Part shown: positions 8,934 through 15,796 of the stretch, in pieces
How the letters are laid out: every line of letters begins with the position of its first letter
Numbering within the stretch: the stretch's first letter is position 1
Source of the DNA: Planctomycetota bacterium
GTDB taxonomy: Bacteria; Planctomycetota; UBA1135; GCA-002686595
Length of the DNA stretch: 64,000 nucleotides
Assembly (NCBI GenBank): GCA_023150475.1
Contig: JAKLKU010000004.1
Span: 1 to 64,000, forward strand
Reading direction: 5' to 3'
The notes under the pieces: generated by a model
What the model was told of the DNA's origin: nothing
Seen by the model: the letters and a program-made list of their open reading frames with translations, nothing else
The model's database searches: none
Position numbers and translations under genes: made by a program

Positions 8934-10421
8934 ATGGCTGACGTGGTGATCACGCCGCGCGCGAAGGATTATGCGCAGTGGTACCAAGACGTGATCGCGG
9001 CCGCCGAGCTCGCCGAACCGGCGAACGTCGTGCGCGGCTGCATGGTGGTGAGGCCGCACGGTTGGGCCATCTGGGAGAAGATCCAGAGCGAGCTCGATCG
9101 GCGCTTCAAGGAAACGGGCCACCAGAACGCGGCGTTCCCGCTGCTCATCCCGCTCTCGTTCCTCCAGAAGGAAGCCCAACACGCGACCGGCTTCGCGATG
9201 GAGTGCGCCGTCGTCACGCACGCCGGATTGAAGGCCGTCGACGGCCAGATCCAGCTCAAGAACGAGCTCGAGGAGCCCTACGTCGTCCGCCCGACGTCGG
9301 AGACGATCATCGGGCACTTCTTCGCGAAGTGGATCGACAGTTATCGCGACTTGCCGATGTTGCTCAATCAATGGGGCAACGTGATGCGTTGGGAGCTGCG
9401 CACGCGGCTCTTCCTGCGCACCGGCGAGTTCTGGTGGCAAGAAGGCCACACGGCGCACGCGACGCACGATGAAGCGAAGCAGGAAGTCGCGCAGATGCTC
9501 GACATCTATCGCGACGTCTACCACGACGTGCTCGCCGTGCCGGTGATCCGCGGCGCGAAGACGGCGAACGAGCGATTCGCCGGCGCGCTCGAGACGTTCT
9601 GCGTCGAAGCGATGATGCAGGACGGCAAGGCGCTGCAAGGCGCGACGAGCCACGACCTCGGCCAGAACTTCGGGCGTGCGTTCAACATCACGTTCCAGAA
9701 CCAGGCCGGCGTCCGCGACTTCGTGTGGCAGACGTCGTGGGGCGCCTCGACGCGCATGATCGGCGCTTTGATCATGGCGCACTCCGACGACGGCGGCCTC
9801 GTGTTGCCGCCGAAGCTCGCGCCGATCCACGTCGCGATCGTGCCGATCTACAAGAAGGACGAAGAGCGCGCTCGCGTGCTCGAGGTCGCGCAGAAGCTCG
9901 CCAAGACGCTGCGCGAGGATGGACTGACCGTCAAAGTCGACGACCGCGAAGGGCTGAAGCCGGGCGCGAAGTACTACGAGTGGGAGCGCAAGGGCGTGCC
10001 GCTGCGCCTCGAAGTCGGCCCGCGCGACGTCGATGCGGGCACCGTCGTCGCGAAGCTGCGTGCGTGCGACGACCAGAAGAAGACGTTGCCGATGGCGGAC
10101 CTCGGCGTCGAAGTCGGCAAGCTCCTCGATCGGCTGCAGACGTTGCTCTACGAGCGCGCGCTCGCGTTCCGAACGGCGAACACCGTGCAAGTCGATTCGT
10201 GGTCGGACTTCGTCGACGTCTTCAAGGACGAGAAGCAGTCGAAGTTCGTGTACGCGCACTGGGATGGCACGACCGAGACCGAGCTCGCGATCAAGGAAGC
10301 GACCAAGGCGACCATCCGCTGTCTCCCGCTCGCCGGCGAAGGTCCGGCGCCGGAGCCGGGCAAGTGCGTCAAGTCGGGCCAACCGTCGGCGCGGCGCGTG
10401 CTCTTCGCGAAGAACTACTGA
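8934..10421 (+). CDS. proS: Prolyl-tRNA synthetase, archaeal/eukaryotic-like type
   Basis: 495 residues. It charges tRNA-Pro with proline in the cytosol. The start (DVVITPRAKDYAQWYQDVI) and class II core (VVRGCMVVRPHGWAIWEKIQ, then FPLLIP, RPTSETII, QWGNVMRWELR, FLRTGEFWWQEGHTAH) match the short ProRS form that lacks the large inserted editing domain. The HGTP anticodon-binding domain follows (LAPIHVAIVPIYKKDEE), then a C-terminal domain ending PGKCVKSGQPSARRVLFAKNY. This type is normal in archaea, eukaryotes and scattered bacterial phyla. It is followed 11 bp later by a Dabb-domain gene, probably co-transcribed. Confidence 0.97.
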   Translation: MADVVITPRAKDYAQWYQDVIAAAELAEPANVVRGCMVVRPHGWAIWEKIQSELDRRFKETGHQNAAFPLLIPLSFLQKEAQHATGFAMECAVVTHAGLKAVDGQIQLKNELEEPYVVRPTSETIIGHFFAKWIDSYRDLPMLLNQWGNVMRWELRTRLFLRTGEFWWQEGHTAHATHDEAKQEVAQMLDIYRDVYHDVLAVPVIRGAKTANERFAGALETFCVEAMMQDGKALQGATSHDLGQNFGRAFNITFQNQAGVRDFVWQTSWGASTRMIGALIMAHSDDGGLVLPPKLAPIHVAIVPIYKKDEERARVLEVAQKLAKTLREDGLTVKVDDREGLKPGAKYYEWERKGVPLRLEVGPRDVDAGTVVAKLRACDDQKKTLPMADLGVEVGKLLDRLQTLLYERALAFRTANTVQVDSWSDFVDVFKDEKQSKFVYAHWDGTTETELAIKEATKATIRCLPLAGEGPAPEPGKCVKSGQPSARRVLFAKNY

Positions 10422-10432
10422 GCGAGGCCGCG

Positions 10433-10741
10433 ATGCTGAACCACACGGTCTTCTTCTGGCTCAAGAAGGATCTCGCGCCCGCGCAGCGCGCCGGTTTCGA
10501 AGCGGCATTGCGCGGGCTGCTGACGATTCCCGGCGCGAAACGCGGCGTCGTCGGCCGACCGGGCAAGACCGCCGCGCGCCCGGTGGTCGACCATTCGTAC
10601 GACTTCGCGCTCGAGATCGAGTTCGCGAACGTCGCCGAGCACGACCGTTATCAAGACCACGCGCTGCACACCGCCTTCCTCGAAGGCCAACGCAGCAAGT
10701 GGGAGCGCGTGGTCGTCTACGACTTCGAGCACGAGCCCTGA
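10433..10741 (+). CDS. Stress-responsive alpha/beta-barrel (Dabb) domain protein
   Basis: 102 residues, starting MLNHTVFFWLKKDL. Dabb proteins are small dimeric ferredoxin-like barrels. The signature is clear: an N-terminal H-T-V-F-F-W strand, a central DYHYDFALEIEF-like strand (here DHSYDFALEIEFANV), and the DRYQDHALHTAFLE segment near the C-terminus. The start was chosen by homology to the family; it lies 11 bp after the proS stop codon, suggesting translational linkage. Catalytic roles are known only for a few members (for example polyketide cyclases), so the function here is open. Confidence 0.85.
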   Translation: MLNHTVFFWLKKDLAPAQRAGFEAALRGLLTIPGAKRGVVGRPGKTAARPVVDHSYDFALEIEFANVAEHDRYQDHALHTAFLEGQRSKWERVVVYDFEHEP

Positions 10742-10778
10742 AGCCGCCGGCGGACGGTGGTAGTCTCTGCCGCCGCCC

Positions 10779-11840
10779 GTGTCCCCCACCGGCCAGTCGC
10801 GCGTCCGCCGTGTCGCGCCGTCGTCGCTCGTGACGGCGGCGTTGGTCGTCGTCGCGCTGTGGTTCGCGCGAGCCGGCCAGCACGCCGCCGGCCACCGCGA
10901 CGTCCGCGCGAGCGAGCCGGCCACCGCCCGCGTCGTCGCAGCGCCGACGCTCGCCGAGGCGCTGGCTCTCGCGCGCCGCGAAGGTCGACGGGTCGCGATC
11001 GACTTCGTCGGTGCGGCGGCGCCGCTCGGTGAGGCGCTGCGCGGCGAGACGTTGTGCGATCCGCTCGTGCGTGCCGAGCTCGCGGACGGCTTCGTGCACG
11101 TCGAGCTCGATCCCGAACGCGAGAGCGCGCTCTTCCGCGAGCTCTTCGGCACCGCCGGTTTCCTCGCCAGCGTCGTGCTCGACGCGCGCGGCGAGCCGCT
11201 CGCCGAACACGCTGGCTTCTCGGATGCGCCGGCGTACGTCGAACGCCTCGCACGGACGCGAGAGCAGGCGAACGCCGTCGCCGCGGCGCGCGAGCTCGTG
11301 GCGCTCGCTCCGGACGACGCGTTCGCTTGGCTCGCGCTCGCCGAGGCGCTCGAACGATCGGGACACGCGAGGCTCGCCGCCGCGGCTTGGCGCAGCGTGC
11401 TCGCGGCTCGAAACGCGACCCAGGCCGACGTCGCGAACGCGTGCGAGCGGCTCGCACGTTGGTCGGTGACCTGCGGCGACGCGGCGGCGGCGCGAGAGCT
11501 GCTCGCACGCGCTCACGCGGCGTCCAGCGAGCTCTCCGACGACGCGGCGCGCGGCTCAGGACGCGGCGCGGTCACCGCAGGCCTGCTCCACGCGCTCGAA
11601 CGCGCGCCGCGAGCGGCGATCGCGAGTTTCGAACTCGCGCTCGCCGGCTCGCAAGCTCCGTGCGAGCGGGCCACGACGCTCTTCGCGTTGGCGGACGCCC
11701 AACGCGACGCCGGCACGCCGCGCGACGCCGTCGCGACGCTCGCTCGATTGCTCGACGGCGAATTCGACTCGACCACCCGCCTGCGCGCGCGCGACGCCAT
11801 CGTCGCGTTGCAGACGAACGCGCACGGGCATGTCCACTGA
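10779..11840 (+). CDS. Membrane-anchored thioredoxin-fold/TPR protein lacking CxxC
   Basis: 353 residues from a GTG start. Residues 17-32 (SLVTAALVVVALWFA) form a signal anchor. A thioredoxin-like domain follows (about 55-150), with the strands RRVAIDFVG, FVHVELD and GFLASVVLDARGEPL. The loop that would hold CxxC reads GAAAPLGEAL, so it cannot be a disulfide oxidoreductase. The C-terminal half has Ala-rich helical repeats (LVALAPDDAFAWLALAEALERSG and similar) consistent with TPRs. The domain pairing resembles exported thioredoxin_7/TPR proteins. It begins 38 bp after the Dabb gene and ends 12 bp before the NHL gene. A redox-dead scaffold role is inferred. Confidence 0.65.
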   Translation: MSPTGQSRVRRVAPSSLVTAALVVVALWFARAGQHAAGHRDVRASEPATARVVAAPTLAEALALARREGRRVAIDFVGAAAPLGEALRGETLCDPLVRAELADGFVHVELDPERESALFRELFGTAGFLASVVLDARGEPLAEHAGFSDAPAYVERLARTREQANAVAAARELVALAPDDAFAWLALAEALERSGHARLAAAAWRSVLAARNATQADVANACERLARWSVTCGDAAAARELLARAHAASSELSDDAARGSGRGAVTAGLLHALERAPRAAIASFELALAGSQAPCERATTLFALADAQRDAGTPRDAVATLARLLDGEFDSTTRLRARDAIVALQTNAHGHVH

Positions 11841-11852
11841 CCCCGGATCCCC

Positions 11853-12845
11853 ATGAAGCTGCTCTCCGTCCTCCTCGTCTCGTGCTTCTTCGCTCCGTCG
11901 TTCGCGCAAGACGCGCAGCCACAGGCCGTGAAGCTCGGCAGCGGCGCGCACGTGTACGAATGGGATGCGAATTGGGGCAAACGCCCCGACGGCACGGACC
12001 TCGGCAACACGCACGGCTGCGTCGCCGTCGATTCGCAAGGTCGCATCTACTTCAACACCGACACCGACGACGCCGTGATGGTGTACGAGCCGAGCGGCAA
12101 GTTCCTCACGAGTTGGGGCAAGGACTTTCGCGGCGGACTCCACGGCATGACCGTGGTCAAGGAGGCGAAGCGCGACGTCATGTACCTCGCGCACACCGGA
12201 CGCCACGAAGTCGTCAAGACGACGCTCGAAGGCGAAGTCCTGCGCTCGTTCGGGTATCCCGCGATGTCGGGCATCTACACGAAGCCCGAGGAGTTCAATC
12301 CGACGAGCGTCGTGCTCGCGCCCGACGGCCGGATGTTCATCGCCGACGGCTACGGCAAATCGTGGGTGCACGCGTACGACACGCTCGGCAACTACGTGAA
12401 GAGCTTCGGCGGTCCGGGCACCGAGCCCGGCAAGCTGCAGACGCCGCACGGGCTCGCGATCGACACGCGCGGCGAGAAGCCGTTGCTCGTCGTCGCCGAC
12501 CGCGAGAATCACCGCTTGCAGTGGTTCGACTTCGACGGGAACTTCGTGTCGCTCGTCGATCGCGACTTGCGCCGGCCGTGCAACGTCGCGATCGCGGGCG
12601 GGTACCTCGCGGTGCCGGATCTCGCCGGGCGGGTGACCATCCTCGACGCGAAGAACGAGCTCGTCTGCCACTTGGGCGACAACCCCGACGAGAGTCTGCG
12701 GGCGCAAAACGGCGTTCCGCGCGAGAAGTGGAAGGCCGGCGAGTTCCTGTCGCCGCACGGCGCCGCGTGGGACGCCGACGGCAATCTCTACGTGCTCGAT
12801 TGGAACTACTTGGGGCGCGTGACGAAGCTCGCGCGCGTGCGCTGA
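11853..12845 (+). CDS. Secreted NHL-repeat six-bladed beta-propeller
   Basis: 330 residues. A signal peptide is clear (MKLLSVLLVSCFFAPSFAQ, cleavage after the A-Q region). NHL-type blades are visible as repeating GCVAVDSQGRIYFNTD, VVLAPDGRMFIADGYG, PHGLAIDTRG..LLVVADRENHRLQ and PHGAAWDADGNLYVLDWN. This resembles the peptidyl-alpha-hydroxyglycine lyase-like/NHL proteins abundant in planctomycetes and related phyla. An enzymatic role is not established; binding or carbohydrate/lactone hydrolysis are alternatives. It ends 3 bases before the convergent phospholipase-D gene. Confidence 0.85.
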   Translation: MKLLSVLLVSCFFAPSFAQDAQPQAVKLGSGAHVYEWDANWGKRPDGTDLGNTHGCVAVDSQGRIYFNTDTDDAVMVYEPSGKFLTSWGKDFRGGLHGMTVVKEAKRDVMYLAHTGRHEVVKTTLEGEVLRSFGYPAMSGIYTKPEEFNPTSVVLAPDGRMFIADGYGKSWVHAYDTLGNYVKSFGGPGTEPGKLQTPHGLAIDTRGEKPLLVVADRENHRLQWFDFDGNFVSLVDRDLRRPCNVAIAGGYLAVPDLAGRVTILDAKNELVCHLGDNPDESLRAQNGVPREKWKAGEFLSPHGAAWDADGNLYVLDWNYLGRVTKLARVR

Positions 12846-12848
12846 GCC

Positions 12849-14057
12849 TCACAGCCAATACCGGAACGTGTAGGCCAGCGACTGGAGGACGCGCTCGCGC
12901 CGCGAGCGGCTGTCCCAGTCGTGCTGCGTGAACTCGCGGCACTTCGCGCAATCGGCCTCGAACGTCGCCTGCAACGAAGTCGCGAGCTCGCGATCGAGCA
13001 ACACGAGTCCGACCTCGTAGTTGTGCAGGAACGAACGCGCGTCGAGGTTGTAGCTGCCGATCGTCGCCCAAGTCGAGTCGATGACGCCTACCTTGGCGTG
13101 CATCATGCGCTCGGGCCACTCGAAGATGCGCACGCCTTGGCGCAACAAGCGGCCGTAGAGATAGCGGCTCGCATGATAGACGAGCGCGACGTCGCTGACC
13201 GACGGCACGATCACGCGCACGGCGACGCCGCGTTCGATCGCTTTGCGAAACGCACGCCGCAACCCTCGATCGGGGATGAAGTACGCGTTCATGATCGAGA
13301 TCGTGCGCTCGGCATGGCGAATCGCGTGCAGGTAGTCGCGGTGCATGTGGTAGCGCGAACGCAACCGCACGTTGTCGACCGAGTAGCCGACGTGTCGGAA
13401 CGCGACGCCTACTTGGTGCGGCGCCGAGCTCTCGAGACCGCGGAACGTCGCTCCGACCGCGCGTAGCCAAACGCGGCGATACACGCGCTCCAAGTCGTAC
13501 ACGAGCGGCCCTTCGACGAGCGCGTGCATGTCGTGCCAGCCACCGCCGTCCGGTTCGGGCGCGTACTCGTCGCCGATGTTCAAGCCGCCGGTGAACGCGA
13601 TCGCGCCGTCGACGATCAGCAGCTTCTGATGATTGCGGCGGTTGAGCCCCCATCGCGGCCGCCACGGCGCGATCGGGTGGAACTCGACGACTTCGACGCC
13701 GGCGTCGCGCAGCTCCGCGACGTACCGCTCGTCGAGTTCGAGCGAACCGACCGCGTCGTACATCACCCGGACGGCGACGCCGGCGCGCGCACGATCGATC
13801 AGCGCCGACTGAAAACGTCGGCCCGTCCTGTCCGAGCGGAGGATGTAGCTCGACAGGTGCACGTAACGCCGCGCGCCTTCGATCGCCGTGAGCATCGCCG
13901 GGAACGCCTCGCCTCCCGAGCGCAACAACACGATGCGGTTGTGCCGGCGCAACTCGTGCGGTCGCGAGACGTAGTCGACGTCGGTCCCGGTCGGATGGCG
14001 CGTCTCGTCACCGAGGAGCAGCGAACGCAGGATCCGGCCGGGCATCCGCGGGATCAT
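12849..14057 (-). CDS. Phospholipase-D-superfamily cardiolipin synthase (ClsB-like)
   Basis: 402 residues with two HKD motifs: H143-x-K145...D150 (NHQKLLIVDGAIAFTGGLNIG) and H320-x-K322...D327 (MMHAKVGVIDSTWATIGSYN). Family members transfer phosphatidyl groups to make cardiolipin, or hydrolyse phospholipids. Unlike ClsA there is no N-terminal pair of transmembrane helices, so it should be cytosolic or peripheral, like E. coli ClsB/YbhO. I chose the start MIPRMPGRILRSLL; the longer reading frame adds 74 Arg-rich residues of non-coding character. A second ATG four codons further in is also possible. It is convergent with the NHL gene. Confidence 0.9.
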   Translation of the reverse strand: MIPRMPGRILRSLLLGDETRHPTGTDVDYVSRPHELRRHNRIVLLRSGGEAFPAMLTAIEGARRYVHLSSYILRSDRTGRRFQSALIDRARAGVAVRVMYDAVGSLELDERYVAELRDAGVEVVEFHPIAPWRPRWGLNRRNHQKLLIVDGAIAFTGGLNIGDEYAPEPDGGGWHDMHALVEGPLVYDLERVYRRVWLRAVGATFRGLESSAPHQVGVAFRHVGYSVDNVRLRSRYHMHRDYLHAIRHAERTISIMNAYFIPDRGLRRAFRKAIERGVAVRVIVPSVSDVALVYHASRYLYGRLLRQGVRIFEWPERMMHAKVGVIDSTWATIGSYNLDARSFLHNYEVGLVLLDRELATSLQATFEADCAKCREFTQHDWDSRSRRERVLQSLAYTFRYWL

Positions 14058-14323
14058 GGCCTGCGAGCGGGGTCGACGCCATCGGCCACGAGTGCCCGGC
14101 TCGTGCCGGCGTTTTGCCCCGGCTTGGCGAGCTCTTGACCTTGATTTCCCGTGATGGGGAGCCAAGGAACGCCATCGCCGCCCACGACATGGGCTCCAGG
14201 CGACCTGCGACCGATACGGTCGCCATCGAAAGCGCGGCCCCGGAGGCCGCCAAGAAGAAGGAAGTCGGCCTCTCGTCACCGATCGAGGCCGCGAGCAGTT
14301 AGAGGAAGGAAGTAGGTAGTTGG

Positions 14324-15016
14324 ATGATCGCGATTCGTAGGGCCGAGGAACGCGGCCACTTTGGTCAAGGTTGGATCGATGCGTACCACACGTTCTCGTT
14401 CGAGCGGTACCGCGACCCCGAGCACACCGGATTCCGCCAACTCGTCGCGTTGAACGACGAGCGCGTCGAGCCCGGCTTCGAATGGGCGCACGCCGCGCCG
14501 CGAGACGTCGAGATCCTCTCGTACGTGCTCGAGGGCGACCTCGCGCCCGAGACGGGTTCGGGTGAGACGACGCCGCTGCGTCGTGGCGCGTTCCGCCGCC
14601 AGCTTTCGCGCGGCGGCGAGCACCGGATCGGCGCGCAGAGCGCGAGTTCGCTGCGGCTGCTCGAGTTCTGGTTGCGGCCGGAACGAGCGACCCGCACGAG
14701 CGGCGTCGAGCACGTGCACGTCAGCGACGACGAGAAACGCGGCAAGCTCAAGCTCGTCGCGTCGCCGGACGGCCGCGACGGTTCGCTGTCGGTCGGCAAC
14801 GACGCGCGGATCTACGTTTCGTTGCTCGGCGAGGGTGAATCGGTCGAGCACGCGATCGCCTCCGGCCGCCATGCGTGGGTGCAAGTCGCCCGCGGCTCGC
14901 TGGAGCTCAACGGCCGCATCCTGACCGCCGGCGACGGCGCCGCCGCGAGCGCGGAAGCCCGCGTCGCGATCAAGGCGCGCTCCGACGCCGAGTTCGTGCT
15001 GATCGACCTCGCCTGA
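14324..15016 (+). CDS. Pirin-family bicupin, metal ligands apparently lost
   Basis: 230 residues, the normal length of YhhW-type pirins. The family start is intact (MIAIRRAEERGHFGQGWIDAYHTFSF), as are DVEILSYVLEGDL and the C-terminal cupin (SLSVGNDARIYVSLL, HAWVQVARGSLELNG). In YhhW the metal is held by a THPHKD pair of histidines and a later H-x-E; here those sites read HAAPRD and EHRIG, so the iron site looks degenerate. A good AGGAAG site lies ahead of the ATG. Pirins of this type can be quercetin dioxygenases; without the ligands a non-catalytic role is more likely. The ligand comparison is from memory of the family. Confidence 0.85.
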   Translation: MIAIRRAEERGHFGQGWIDAYHTFSFERYRDPEHTGFRQLVALNDERVEPGFEWAHAAPRDVEILSYVLEGDLAPETGSGETTPLRRGAFRRQLSRGGEHRIGAQSASSLRLLEFWLRPERATRTSGVEHVHVSDDEKRGKLKLVASPDGRDGSLSVGNDARIYVSLLGEGESVEHAIASGRHAWVQVARGSLELNGRILTAGDGAAASAEARVAIKARSDAEFVLIDLA

Positions 15017-15027
15017 ACGCGCGTCAC

Positions 15028-15052
15028 GCGGCGAGCTCGCAAGCTCCGCCGC
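15028..15052. terminator. Candidate bidirectional hairpin between pirin and MOSC genes
   Basis: GCGGCGAGCT and AGCTCCGCCGC pair around a CGCA loop with one bulged base, in the 58-bp gap between convergent genes. There is no U-tract, as is common at this GC content. Confidence 0.35.
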
Positions 15053-15074
15053 GACGGCGACGAACGCGCGTGCG

Positions 15075-15617
15075 TTACGGACGTTCGACGACGATCTCGT
15101 CGCCGTCGGAGATCGTGCCGTCGACGAGCACGCGGCAGAGCACGCCGCGGCCGCGGCGGCCCTTGCGGTTCGCGCGAGCGACTTTCTTCGCCGCGGTCGC
15201 GCCGAAACGTTCGACGAAGTGACCGCACGGCCGGTGCGGCAGGTCGGTGACTTCGAGCACGGCGCTGCCGACCTTCAAACGCGTGCCCGGAGGCAGATTC
15301 GCTTCCGACAGGTCGAGATCGGCTTGGAGCTGATCGCCCGACAGCGGCATCTTCGTTTCGTCGCCGTTCGCGAGCGAACGCAACACGTGCACGTTGATGA
15401 TCGCGATCTCGTTCTTGCCGGCGAGGCTGAACTTGTGCGTCGGCCAACTGTCGCCGACCGCGCCCTTGCCTTGCTCGACGCGGATCGAACCCGGCGTCGC
15501 GCGCTCGCCGAAACCGGTGCGGAGCACGACGCGGTGCACACGCCCGTGATCGGTCGGCGACTTCGGCAACGCGTTGAACCACGGATCGAAACGGAACGAG
15601 AGATCGATGAGCGGCAT
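15075..15617 (-). CDS. MOSC-domain protein
   Basis: 180 residues. MOSC domains bind sulfur or molybdenum cofactor-linked ligands through a conserved cysteine. Here the motif is HRPCGHFVERFG with Cys131, preceded by the typical KNEIAIINVHVLRSL and SGDQLQADLDLSEANLPPG segments (the family usually shows GENL/LGENiv here). The C-terminus ends with a short DGTISDGDEIVV strand pair. No partner domain (2Fe-2S, NifS-like) is fused. The gene is convergent with pirin and stands alone. Molybdenum-cofactor sulfuration, reductive detoxification or sulfur transfer are all possible. Confidence 0.85.
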   Translation of the reverse strand: MPLIDLSFRFDPWFNALPKSPTDHGRVHRVVLRTGFGERATPGSIRVEQGKGAVGDSWPTHKFSLAGKNEIAIINVHVLRSLANGDETKMPLSGDQLQADLDLSEANLPPGTRLKVGSAVLEVTDLPHRPCGHFVERFGATAAKKVARANRKGRRGRGVLCRVLVDGTISDGDEIVVERP

Positions 15618-15796
15618 GGCGCGGGCACCAGGCTACACGCGCGGGTTCGTCCGCGCCGCTCCGCGTTCCCACGCAGCAGCCGTGGACTCACGGAAGCGCG
15701 AAAAAAGCTCGTGGCCGCGTGCCTATCGGCCCTCCGCGACGCCGCGTAGATTGGTGCGGTCCCCCTGCGGAGCTCGAGGAGTTCCGTCACGCCCCC

